NCBI RefSeq assembly: GCF_021398715.1
Contig: NZ_CP090347.1
Location: 930,001-994,000 of the forward strand
Direction of reading: 5' to 3'
Source: Microbacterium binotii
Lineage (GTDB): Bacteria; Actinomycetota; Actinomycetes; Actinomycetales; Microbacteriaceae
Length of the DNA stretch: 64,000 nucleotides
Within the stretch, counting starts at the first letter, position 1, and each line of letters opens with the position of its first letter. Shown in pieces: positions 54,051 through 61,296 of this stretch. A program made the translations under genes and the position numbers. A model generated the notes under the pieces. That model ran no database searches and had not been told where the DNA came from. It saw nothing but the letters and a program-made list of their open reading frames with translations.

Positions 54051-54255
54051 CTTCAGATGTTGCGGGCGTCGACGCGCACGCTCGATGTAATCCGTGAGCG
54101 AACTCGCTTGGGCGACGACAATCGTCTCGTCTCAGCCGCGGCCAGGGGGACGGCGCTTCGTCACCGCGCCGCCGCACAGATACCCCACGGCGCCGGGTCG
54201 CTGATACCCTGCGCGCATCTGGCGCGATGGTCGCGTCGAGAACCGGGGGGATTTC

Positions 54256-54570
54256 ATGGGGAACAGGAAGAAGATCGGCGCCGTGCTGACCGCTCTTGCG
54301 CTTGCCGGGGGGATGCTGCTCGCCGGCGCGGCACCGGCGAATGCGCTGAGTTCGTGCGCAGGTAACATCGCGTCGGACGGCAAGTACCGCGTGCAGTGCA
54401 ACAGCGGGACCGGCGAAGTCCGAGCATGGGTGGCCTGCAAGGCGCCATGGACATTCGGCTACACGTACTCGCGGATGGGCGAGTGGGTCGGCCGGGGGCA
54501 GGTTTCAGTCGCGTCGTGCGAGTTCGGCGCCACGTCCCAGGGGTATGGCGGCTGGGAGAACCGAAGCTGA
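54256..54570 (+). CDS. small secreted Cys-containing protein
   Basis: 104 residues. A Sec signal peptide (about 1-31: basic start, GAVLTALALAGGMLLAG, cleavage after ANA) is followed by about 73 mature residues with four Cys (SSC, VQC, VAC, ASC) that could form two disulfides, and with several Trp and Tyr. It looks like a small extracellular protein, possibly a lectin-like or inhibitor fold; no family recognised. It lies in the tRNA-Thr relic and is followed by a perfect hairpin terminator. Confidence 0.75.
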   Translation: MGNRKKIGAVLTALALAGGMLLAGAAPANALSSCAGNIASDGKYRVQCNSGTGEVRAWVACKAPWTFGYTYSRMGEWVGRGQVSVASCEFGATSQGYGGWENRS

Positions 54571-54595
54571 CCGTTGTCGCACCCAGCAGCGACGA

Positions 54596-54635
54596 GACAA
54601 CGTCCCTCCCGGTCGCAGCCAGGAGGGACGTTGTC
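54596..54635 (+). terminator. terminator of the small secreted protein gene
   Basis: Perfect 14-bp stem GACAACGTCCCTCC / GGAGGGACGTTGTC with a 12-nt loop. It is similar in sequence to the hairpin at 55567-55604. Confidence 0.85.
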
Positions 54636-54751
54636 CGCGTCCCAGTCGGACGTGGGTTCGTGAGCGTCAACGCCGCCCTACTGTGCTCGCGACGCGCTGT
54701 CCCCCAAATGGTCTACATACGTGGCTCACAGCATGAACATAGGTTGGTCGC

Positions 54752-55555
54752 GTGACCAACTCTGATGCCGCTGAGATGCAGCCGACGCGACCGGGGCCGT
54801 CCTTCACCAGGCGTGATGCACTGATCATGCTCGGAACGGTCGCGGCGGCCGCCACCACGCTGGGCGGCCTTCTCGACGCCACGCCCGCGGCAGCGGCGAA
54901 TGGGTCCTGGGGCGGTTACAGCAACGGCAACATTCCCCTGTCGGCCCTCAAGGAGGTTGTCAACGGGCGATATCTCCGCCCGGACGCGGCTGATGCGATG
55001 ATCGCGCTGCGCGCCGCATTTCAGTCAGCCAGGGGGCATGCGCTGATCGTCAACGACGGGTACAGATCTCTCGCGAACCAGTGGGACGCATGGAACGCAT
55101 ACCAGGCGGGCGGGAATCTCGCTGCCTACCCGGGTACTTCGAACCACGGATGGGGACTCGCTGTGGACCTGGGCGGCCAGGTGTACTCCGGCCCCAACAC
55201 AGGCGACCATGCGTGGCTGCGCTCGAACGCCGGGCAGTACGGCTGGTGGTGGGCCGGCGCGCACTTCTCCCAAATAGAGCCTTGGCACTGGGAATACAAC
55301 GGATCAACTGACCCAACACTGGAGGATGACTTGACACCCGAACAGGACAACCGTCTGAAGAACATCGAGAATCTGCTGGCCGTTCCCGGTCAGGGATACG
55401 GCTGGCCGCAGGTTGGCGCCAACCGGATCGCCGATGTTCAGAGCCGCATGCAGGTTCCGAACCAGGGCTATGACTTCCTGCCTGCGATCATCAATCAACT
55501 GCAGGCGATGACCGACCAGATCGCTGCCATCCAAGCCAAGGTGAACAGCCTCTAG
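54752..55555 (+). CDS. Tat-exported VanY/endolysin-like M15 peptidase with a coiled tail
   Basis: 267 residues. Twin-arginine signal (FTRRDALIML, residues about 19-50). Peptidase M15 domain (about 52-195) with zinc-site motifs SNHGWGLAVDL (H-x6-D) and EPWHWEY, preceded by VNDGYRSLANQWDAW. It cleaves D-Ala-containing peptidoglycan stem peptides, like VanY or phage endolysins. The C-terminal region (about 197-267) has a repeated VPGQGYGWPQ / VPNQGYDFLP motif and ends in a coiled-coil-like helix, as in phage lysis or tail-associated proteins. The GTG lies 6 nt after TAGGTT, so it is probably leaderless. Confidence 0.85.
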   Translation: MTNSDAAEMQPTRPGPSFTRRDALIMLGTVAAAATTLGGLLDATPAAAANGSWGGYSNGNIPLSALKEVVNGRYLRPDAADAMIALRAAFQSARGHALIVNDGYRSLANQWDAWNAYQAGGNLAAYPGTSNHGWGLAVDLGGQVYSGPNTGDHAWLRSNAGQYGWWWAGAHFSQIEPWHWEYNGSTDPTLEDDLTPEQDNRLKNIENLLAVPGQGYGWPQVGANRIADVQSRMQVPNQGYDFLPAIINQLQAMTDQIAAIQAKVNSL

Positions 55556-55566
55556 GCGTCGTCGAC

Positions 55567-55604
55567 CAACGTCCTCTCACAGCCGAAGCGGGAGGGGACG
55601 TTGT
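55567..55604 (+). terminator. terminator of the M15 peptidase gene
   Basis: A 12-bp stem CAACGTCCTCTC / GAGGGGACGTTG with one G-U pair. It is related in sequence to the hairpin at 54596-54635. Confidence 0.78.
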
Positions 55605-55618
55605 CGTTCGCTCGTGAA

Positions 55619-55650
55619 GGGGTTGCAGCTTCACGTCGTGTAGCCGGGAC
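55619..55650 (+). repeat. degenerate copy of the tRNA-Thr 3' end (att-like)
   Basis: It matches 54020-54051 of tRNA-Thr at 28 of 32 positions, including GGGGTTGCAG and TGTAGCCGG. It lacks the 5' two-thirds of the tRNA, so it is not a gene. It fits an old attachment-site half. Confidence 0.75.
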
Positions 55651-55720
55651 CAGCCAGCATCTCGAGGGTGTGCCCGTCGAGTCCGTGACGCGCGGACGTC
55701 GCCGCAGCGGAGACGCCGGC

Positions 55721-57277
55721 TCACCCGGCGAAGCCGTACGTCGCGGCGAGCGAACGCAGTTCTTCCACGGATGAGATACCGAGTTTGCGATATGCACTCC
55801 GGATCTGTGACTTGACGGTGTTGATCGAGAGGTAGTGCTCCGTCGCGATCTCCTCGAGCGTCGCGTCATTGAGGCGAACGCCCAGTACCGCCCGCTCGCG
55901 TGGTGTCAGTTTCTGGAACGGGTCGCCCGCATCGACTCTGGCGGCGCGGATGATCGCGTCGGCGACATCCGGTGAAAGCGTGTTGCTGTCAGCGGTGAGT
56001 TCGCGCACGTCGGCACGGGGGAGCAGCGCGAACGGCGAGTACAACTCCTGCTCCGACGCGATGGATGCGGCCAGACGGAACTCGTCCGCGCCCGTGCCCA
56101 TCGCAAGATGGCGAGAGGCAGCCGCACGCAGCGCGAGCGCTGCGACCAGCGCGCGCGGCGCGTGCGAGGTGCTCGCGCTCATGAGCGAAGCCGCATGCAT
56201 CACTCTCTCGTCGAACCCCGCGTGCGCGTCTGCTGCGATGCGTTGAACGCGCACGAGCGCGGAGGTGACCTCGCCGCCGAGATCGTCATCGACTCCCAGC
56301 GCCTCGCGGGCGGCGGTGTGCATTCCCAGCTTCGTGAGAAGAGCATGCTTCGAGAGAGCCACGAATGCGGCGCTCTGTCCCCGCGAGGCGGAGTCCGCGA
56401 TGGCCATCGCGGGCGCGTCCACGCCCACCAGCAGGCGCATGGCTTCGCCGGGTGACTCCGCAAGGAGCGCGCTGACGTACATATGCGCATGAGTGCGTTC
56501 GCTCGCCGCCTGGAGATCGACGAGCGCGAGGCGCGCTCTTGCCTCATCGAAGGAGAGCCGGTCAGACAGAAGCAGCGCCTCCGCGAGGAGGACCACCGCG
56601 CGGCTGCGAGGTGCCCACCAGGCGTCCCCCATTTCGGGTACGCGCTCGAGCCACCGTCGCGCCTCCGAGTTCCGCCCGGCCAGTGCGTGGCACCATGCGA
56701 TGGCGGCGGCGCTTCTGGCCTGGCCCATGAGGTCTCCCAGGAGAAGCGCCAAGTCGTAGCTGTAGGAGTACTCGCGGAACGCAGGCCGGAGATCGCCGGC
56801 GTGCTCCCACACGTAGCCCCATGCATACGTCATCTCCGGGAGAGCGGGCCGCATGTTCTCGCGTTCATCCGCTGCGCTCTCATCCACCACCCGGCGCGCG
56901 AGCAGGGCATGCTGCGTAGCTTCGTTCAGGTCGCCGCCGGCGCGCGCTGCCGCTGCCCGGATGGTCAGTTGGGTGACGCGGTCGAAGGCCGACTGCGCTT
57001 CGCTGGCGGACGTGCCGCCCCGGAACTTGGTCGTATGAGAGGCCGGATCGTCGATGATCCTGTCCAAGTACACCTTGCCCTGGATGATGCGTGAGTTGCG
57101 TCGGGCGAAATCCTCCGGGAATCGGAACAGCCATGTCCGCAGTCGACGGGGCTCCGTCAGGAGGATTTCACCCCAGTGGACCTCGATGAGACCGGCTGCG
57201 CGCTCCCAGTCGCGCGCCTCCAACAGCTGCTCGATCTGTCGGCCGATGGCATGCGTCAAAGTCGTCACCCCCGACAC
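55721..57277 (-). CDS. LuxR-family regulator with a long helical sensor region
   Basis: 518 residues. A long alpha-helical, TPR-like region (about 1-440) is followed by a C-terminal LuxR helix-turn-helix (about 450-515): KLTPRERAVLGVRLNDATLEEIATEHYLSINTVKSQIRSAYRKLG. It has no N-terminal nucleotide-binding or receiver domain, so it resembles the helical part of MalT/LAL-type activators. The regulated genes are unknown. Several start codons near 57277 are possible. It lies beside the tRNA-Thr relic but has normal GC. Confidence 0.85.
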   Translation of the reverse strand: MSGVTTLTHAIGRQIEQLLEARDWERAAGLIEVHWGEILLTEPRRLRTWLFRFPEDFARRNSRIIQGKVYLDRIIDDPASHTTKFRGGTSASEAQSAFDRVTQLTIRAAAARAGGDLNEATQHALLARRVVDESAADERENMRPALPEMTYAWGYVWEHAGDLRPAFREYSYSYDLALLLGDLMGQARSAAAIAWCHALAGRNSEARRWLERVPEMGDAWWAPRSRAVVLLAEALLLSDRLSFDEARARLALVDLQAASERTHAHMYVSALLAESPGEAMRLLVGVDAPAMAIADSASRGQSAAFVALSKHALLTKLGMHTAAREALGVDDDLGGEVTSALVRVQRIAADAHAGFDERVMHAASLMSASTSHAPRALVAALALRAAASRHLAMGTGADEFRLAASIASEQELYSPFALLPRADVRELTADSNTLSPDVADAIIRAARVDAGDPFQKLTPRERAVLGVRLNDATLEEIATEHYLSINTVKSQIRSAYRKLGISSVEELRSLAATYGFAG

Positions 57278-57380
57278 GGCATCGACGCCGTTTCGGGTAG
57301 GCGCCCTCTCCGTGCTCCGACACCCCTATGTCGGTCTGTTCGACCATATCAGCGGCGCCGTCCGGGCCGCCGGTGGACGG

Positions 57381-57722
57381 TCAGAACCCGGGGGCCAGAA
57401 CTCCTGCGGTGACGGCCACAGCGATGGCAGCCAGCCCCGCCCAGGTCGCAGCCACGAAGGGCAGGCGTTCGCGAGTGCGCAACCGCTGCCGGTTTATCGG
57501 ATCGGAGACGACCGTCGTCAGCGACGCCTTCGCGGCGGCGAGGGTCGCATAACGCCCCACGGGCGAGGAGAAGCGGTCGAAGGCGACGAAGCTGCCGTCG
57601 TCGTTGCGGTCGATGTAGCCGAAGAAGTCTCCGTCGCGCTGAGCGACGTACAGCCCGTCATCGGCCTGATTCCAGGTGGTCCGGGATGTGGCCGCGATGA
57701 ACGGCGCGAGCGTCGTCGTCAT
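57381..57722 (-). CDS. small membrane-anchored protein, paralogue of 3092-3319
   Basis: 113 residues. The N-terminal soluble part (about 15-70) shares GDFFGYIDR...FVAFDRFSSPVGR...AKASLT with the protein at 3092-3319. A C-terminal hydrophobic helix (about 90-110) is present only in this copy. Its ATG overlaps the upstream TGA (ATGA), exactly as in the other copy. Function unknown; the pairing and the anchor suggest a membrane-associated complex with the upstream gene product. Confidence 0.72.
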   Translation of the reverse strand: MTTTLAPFIAATSRTTWNQADDGLYVAQRDGDFFGYIDRNDDGSFVAFDRFSSPVGRYATLAAAKASLTTVVSDPINRQRLRTRERLPFVAATWAGLAAIAVAVTAGVLAPGF

Positions 57723-58045
57723 GCCGCCCGCCGACGCGGCTGCTGCTGGGCAGCGGGAACCTCGTCGTCCATGTCGACCGTGAGCCCCGCCGTCGAACTG
57801 GCGGACTCGGCGAGCGACTGAAGGAAGACGGGGTTCAGCGATTCGGGCTCGGCGGAGGAGAAGACGAAGCGGAGCGGGATGGATGAGTGGATCCACAGTG
57901 TCTCGCGCCCGTCTGCACCGCGGAGATTGAGCGTGAAGGACTCCTGGCGACGCAGCTTCGTGGTGGCGACCACCTTGACGTGCGCCAGCAGGCGATCGCT
58001 CATCTCGACCGGGTCAGTGGCGTTTGCGTAGTAGAGCTGTCCCAT
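57719..58045 (-). CDS. DUF7882-like small protein (module partner)
   Basis: 108 residues: MGQLYYANATDPVEM..., RRQESFTLNLR, LWIHSSIPLRFVF, LNPVFLQSLAESASSTAG, then an acidic and Arg-rich tail. I recall this pattern as a small actinobacterial family (DUF7882, name from memory); members are sometimes mislabelled as ligases, but no catalytic site is visible. The ATG at 58045 has AAAGG upstream. It overlaps the next gene by ATGA and is divergent from the MarR gene, whose regulation may affect it. Confidence 0.75.
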   Translation of the reverse strand: MGQLYYANATDPVEMSDRLLAHVKVVATTKLRRQESFTLNLRGADGRETLWIHSSIPLRFVFSSAEPESLNPVFLQSLAESASSTAGLTVDMDDEVPAAQQQPRRRAA

Positions 58046-58091
58046 GAGGATGCCTTTCGATCGAGAGGAAGCTTGTTCGATGTGGACATTA

Positions 58092-58108
58092 CTAGGTAGA
58101 CTAGCGAT
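58092..58108 (+). promoter_or_regulatory. marR promoter with CTAG-N5-CTAG dyad
   Basis: CTAG-GTAGA-CTAG (58092-58104) overlaps the -10 box TAGACT (58097-58102), which lies 6 nt before an ATG at 58109. The dyad is a plausible MarR autoregulatory site between the divergent genes. Confidence 0.6.
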
Positions 58109-58147
58109 ATGGCAAACAAACATTTCGCGAATCGTGAGTTTCGATGA
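58109..58147 (+). CDS. 12-residue leaderless leader ORF coupled to marR
   Basis: MANKHFANREFR with a stop codon that overlaps the marR ATG in an ATGA. Its own ATG is 6 nt after TAGACT and has no ribosome site. A leaderless leader that delivers ribosomes to marR is the simplest reading. Confidence 0.55.
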   Translation: MANKHFANREFR

Positions 58148-58659
58148 GCGACCGCGCGATGTACTGGTATGACGCGAACGACGTGCGCCAGCAAGCGGGA
58201 AGGCGAGTGCTCGACGCGCTGCGGACCTATCGCGCCTCCGAGATGGCGATGCGCCGCCGTACCCAGGACTCCATGGGCATGGGCGAGAACGACCTTCTCG
58301 TGCTTCAGTACCTGATGCGTGCAGCCGGGCAGGGCGGGGAAGTCTCGCCCGTCGACATCGGCCGCTACCTCGGCGTCTCCACACCCTCGGTCACCGGCAT
58401 CCTGGATCGGCTCGAGCGCAGCGGACACCTCAAGCGCAAGCCGCACCCGCAGGACCGACGGCGATTGCTCGTCGAGACGACCGATCTCGCTCACCTCGAG
58501 GTGCGCCGCACGCTCGATGGTATGCACACGCGGATGATGGCAGCCGTCCGTTCCCTCGATCCGAGGGAGGCTGATGCCATCGTCGGCTTCCTCCACGCGA
58601 TGACGGAGGCTGTGGATGCGGTGGATCCCCCCGTCAGCGCTCAGGTCTCCACCGCCTGA
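58144..58659 (+). CDS. MarR-family transcriptional regulator
   Basis: 171 residues. Winged-helix domain (about 45-115) with GRYLGVSTPSVTGILDRLERSGHLKRKPHPQDRRRLLVE, including the wing Asp-Arg-Arg. Flanking helices provide the dimerisation surface. It binds an unknown ligand and probably represses its own promoter and possibly the divergent DUF7882-like pair; the CTAG-N5-CTAG dyad lies between them. No ribosome site precedes it. Instead its ATG overlaps the stop of a 12-codon leader ORF, suggesting translation by coupling. Confidence 0.92.
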   Translation: MSDRAMYWYDANDVRQQAGRRVLDALRTYRASEMAMRRRTQDSMGMGENDLLVLQYLMRAAGQGGEVSPVDIGRYLGVSTPSVTGILDRLERSGHLKRKPHPQDRRRLLVETTDLAHLEVRRTLDGMHTRMMAAVRSLDPREADAIVGFLHAMTEAVDAVDPPVSAQVSTA

Positions 58660-58727
58660 ATCCGTCTGATCACCCATATCGGGCAGGGCATGCTCGGGCG
58701 TACACTCGCCCGCACGAGGGGGTGGGG

Positions 58728-59327
58728 ATGCGCGACGTCAAGATCACCGGCAGCGTCTTCATGATCGGGCTGGCGCTCGTGCTCACCGGGTGCGGCGGTA
58801 CGCCGGACTCGCCCCCTCCCACCCGTGCGGCGGCTGTCTCGACAGGCACGCCTACGCCGACGCCGAGCGTCACCCTCACGCCGAGCCCTCAGGCGGAGTC
58901 GGTGCAGATCCCCGGTGATTGCGGCGCGGTCGGCTCCGCCGCGACCCGAGCCGCGACGGTAGACCAGATGACGGAGTACGGCGACGCGGCCCAGTTCACG
59001 CGCCCGGCGCCGCCGGGTGCGAACCTCGCCCTCGGCTGCAACTGGATCGTCGGCGACGCCACGGGCTACCTCCTCTTGATCAGTCGAGCGGATGCGGACG
59101 CGGCGCAGTCCTATGCGGAGTCGACGCTGCCGGCAGAGGGATATTCCTGCCAGGTCGGGGACGCGCCCGCCTTCATCTGCACGCAGACGCTCGCGGGGAC
59201 CACCTACCCCGTCGACACCGTCGAGACGATCTACGTGCGCGACGGCGTGTGGATCTATCAGTCGGCGACGAACACCGATGGGGATGCGTTGCTGACGGAC
59301 CTGGTCGCTGCTGTCTGGGGATCGTGA
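58728..59327 (+). CDS. putative lipoprotein
   Basis: 199 residues. The signal peptide ends with lipobox VLTGC (Cys about 23), then a Thr/Pro spacer, then a domain with four Cys (DCGA, LGCNW, SCQVG, ICTQ) likely forming two disulfides. The domain resembles DUF3558-type or other actinobacterial lipoprotein domains, but I cannot assign it. I chose the ATG at 58728 over the in-frame GTG at 58722. A TACACT box lies 22 nt upstream, giving a short 5' leader. It precedes a DMT transporter gene by 26 nt. Confidence 0.8.
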   Translation: MRDVKITGSVFMIGLALVLTGCGGTPDSPPPTRAAAVSTGTPTPTPSVTLTPSPQAESVQIPGDCGAVGSAATRAATVDQMTEYGDAAQFTRPAPPGANLALGCNWIVGDATGYLLLISRADADAAQSYAESTLPAEGYSCQVGDAPAFICTQTLAGTTYPVDTVETIYVRDGVWIYQSATNTDGDALLTDLVAAVWGS

Positions 59328-59353
59328 ACCGCGCCGCCGCGTAGTCTCGATCG

Positions 59354-60301
59354 GTGACCTCGTCCCACCCGCGTCGCCTGCCCCGACCGATCGCCGTTGC
59401 CGGCGCTGTCCTCGTGGGCGTTCTCACCGCGACTCAGGCGCAGATCAACGGCGCGCTGGGTGCAGCGATCGGTGATGCGCTGACGGCCGCCGCCATCTCG
59501 TTCGGATCGGGTTTCGTCATCCTGCTCGCCCTCAGCGCGCTGCTGGCGGGCGGTCGTGCGGGAATCGCCCGCCTGGTCGCGGGCGTTCGCGAGCGCCGCA
59601 TCCCGGTGTGGATGATCCTCGGCGGCGCCGCGGGCGCGTTCACCGTCTTCACACAGGGACTCGCGGTCGCGGCGATCGGCGTCGCGGCCTTCACCGTCGG
59701 CGTGGTCGCGGGCCAGACCGTCAACGGCGTCGTCCTCGATCGGGTCGGCTACGGCCCCGCCGGCGTCGTCGGCGTCACGATAGGACGCCTTGCCGGGGCT
59801 CTGCTCGTCGTTGCGGCGGTCGTCGTCTCACTGGTGGGCGAGGGAGCGGCATCCGTTCCTGTCTGGCTGCTCGTGCTTCCCCTGCTCGCGGGAGCGGGAA
59901 TCGCCTGGCAGCAGGCCACGAACGGGCGGCTGCGCAACGAGGTGGGCAGTCCGCTGACGGCCACACTCGTGAACTTCGCCGGTGGCACCGTGCTCCTGAC
60001 GGCTGCGGCCGCCGTGCAGCTCGTGCTTGCAGGACCGCGTCGATTGCCGACCGAGCCCTGGCTCTACGTGGGCGGCGCCATCGGCGTCGTCTACATCTTC
60101 CTGTCGGCAGCGCTCGTGCGGCACACCGGTGTGCTGCAGCTGGGGCTCGGCTCGGTGGTCGGCTTGCTCGGTGCGTCGGTCGCCATCGACGCGCTCTTTC
60201 CCGGACATGCCGGACCGCCCATCGGGGTGGCGTTGATCGCCGTGGTCGTGGCTGTCATGGGTGTCGTCGTGGCGACCGTTCCCCGATGGCGGCGTCGATG
60301 A
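59354..60301 (+). CDS. DMT-family (DUF606/YdcZ-like) transporter
   Basis: 315 residues, ten hydrophobic segments in two repeats. ATQAQINGALGAAIGDALTAAAISFGSG and a later WQQATNGRLRNEVGSPLTATLVNFAGGT show the paired N-G-x-L and FGSG/FAGG elements of the DUF606 subfamily. A metabolite exporter with unknown substrate. The GTG start lies 6 nt after TAGTCT, so it is probably leaderless. Its stop codon directly abuts that of the converging nitroreductase gene. Confidence 0.87.
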   Translation: MTSSHPRRLPRPIAVAGAVLVGVLTATQAQINGALGAAIGDALTAAAISFGSGFVILLALSALLAGGRAGIARLVAGVRERRIPVWMILGGAAGAFTVFTQGLAVAAIGVAAFTVGVVAGQTVNGVVLDRVGYGPAGVVGVTIGRLAGALLVVAAVVVSLVGEGAASVPVWLLVLPLLAGAGIAWQQATNGRLRNEVGSPLTATLVNFAGGTVLLTAAAAVQLVLAGPRRLPTEPWLYVGGAIGVVYIFLSAALVRHTGVLQLGLGSVVGLLGASVAIDALFPGHAGPPIGVALIAVVVAVMGVVVATVPRWRRR

Positions 60302-60841
60302 TCAGCGCGGGAGCCTGCTGAGGAACGCGGCACCGTCGATCTGCTTGATCCGCGTATCGCGGGACGGCTCCGGCTTTCGCCCGACGTAGAGCCACCCCAG
60401 CAGCCGTTCGTTCTTGCGCAGCCCGTGCACCTTGGCGACCGCTTTGCTCCGGGTGTAGTGGCCCGTGCGCCAGATGACGCCCCATCCGGCCTCGTCGAGA
60501 GCCAGGCTCAGCATGTGGGCGACGCCGGACGCGACCGCCTCCTGCTCCCAATCCGGGACCTTGTCCTTCTGGATGCGGGCGACGACCGCGATCAGCAGGG
60601 GAGCGCGCAGCGGCTTGGTCGATGCGCCGTCCTTCTTCTCTGCTTTGTGGATCGCACGCCCGAGACGCTCGCGGTCCTCGCCGCGCAGCTCGATCAGCCG
60701 CCAGGGCCGCAGCGACGAGTGGTCGGCCACCCGTCCCGCGGCCGCGACCATGTCGACGAGCTCGTCATGCGTCGGCGCCTCGTCGGTCACTTTGGACCAC
60801 GATCGGCGCACGCGCATCGCGTCGCGTGCGCCGGTGGTCAT
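60302..60841 (-). CDS. nitroreductase-family flavoprotein
   Basis: 179 residues. R-RRSWSKVTDEAPTHDELVDMVAAAGRVADHSSLRPWRLIEL matches the FMN-binding N-terminus of nitroreductases (usual S-x-x-N/R-x-Q/PW pattern). GVAHMLSLALDEAGWGVIWRTG is the central helix. It reduces an unidentified substrate with NAD(P)H. The ATG overlaps the msrB stop (ATGA), so it is made together with methionine sulfoxide reductase B, suggesting an oxidative-stress role. Confidence 0.88.
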   Translation of the reverse strand: MTTGARDAMRVRRSWSKVTDEAPTHDELVDMVAAAGRVADHSSLRPWRLIELRGEDRERLGRAIHKAEKKDGASTKPLRAPLLIAVVARIQKDKVPDWEQEAVASGVAHMLSLALDEAGWGVIWRTGHYTRSKAVAKVHGLRKNERLLGWLYVGRKPEPSRDTRIKQIDGAAFLSRLPR

Positions 60842-61245
60842 GCGTCCGCCTCCGGAGTGAACTCGAGAGCAATCGAGTTCATGCAGTACCGGTCGCCGGT
60901 GGGCGTGCCGAAACCGTCGGGGAACACGTGACCCAGGTGGGAGCCGCAGGAGGCGCAGCGCACCTCGGTGCGCACCATCCCGTGGCTGTTGTCCTCGATC
61001 AGCTCCACGGCGTCGGGCCGGACCGACTCGTAGAAGCTCGGCCAGCCGCAATGCGAGTCGAACTTCGTTCCGCTCTTGAACAGCTCGGCACCGCACGCGG
61101 CACAGGCATACAGTCCCGCCCGCGACTCGTCGAGCAACTCGCCCGTCCAGGCGCGCTCGGTGGCCGCCTCACGCAAGACCGCGTACTTGTCTGCTCCGAG
61201 CTCCTCGCGCCACTGCTCCTCGGACTTGTTCACTGCGTAGCTCAT
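60838..61245 (-). CDS. msrB: peptide-methionine (R)-S-oxide reductase
   Basis: 135 residues. Two zinc CxxC pairs (CAACGAELF and CASCGSHLGHVF), the substrate-binding HCGWPSFY, and the catalytic Cys in RYCMNSIAL near residue 121. Repairs Met-R-sulfoxide in proteins. A strong GAAGGAGG site precedes the ATG. First gene of an operon with the nitroreductase, overlapping by four bases. Confidence 0.96.
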   Translation of the reverse strand: MSYAVNKSEEQWREELGADKYAVLREAATERAWTGELLDESRAGLYACAACGAELFKSGTKFDSHCGWPSFYESVRPDAVELIEDNSHGMVRTEVRCASCGSHLGHVFPDGFGTPTGDRYCMNSIALEFTPEADA

Positions 61246-61296
61246 TGGTCCTCCTTCTGCTCCATTCAACCCGACCTGCGAGGGCACTGTTCCCGT

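Larger units (their letters stand above)
54051..55650 (+). mobile_element. 1.6-kb integration relic at tRNA-Thr
   Basis: The segment between tRNA-Thr and a degenerate direct repeat of its 3' end (54020-54051 against 55619-55650, 28 of 32 identical by my alignment) looks like the remnant of a tRNA-targeted integrative element. It carries a small secreted protein, an endolysin-like peptidase and two similar terminator hairpins. No integrase remains. Base composition is lower in GC than flanking genes. Confidence 0.65.

Noticed and set aside
55619..55650. A second tRNA-Thr gene
   Set aside because: Only the 3' third is present, with four mismatches and no anticodon arm; treated as an att-like remnant.
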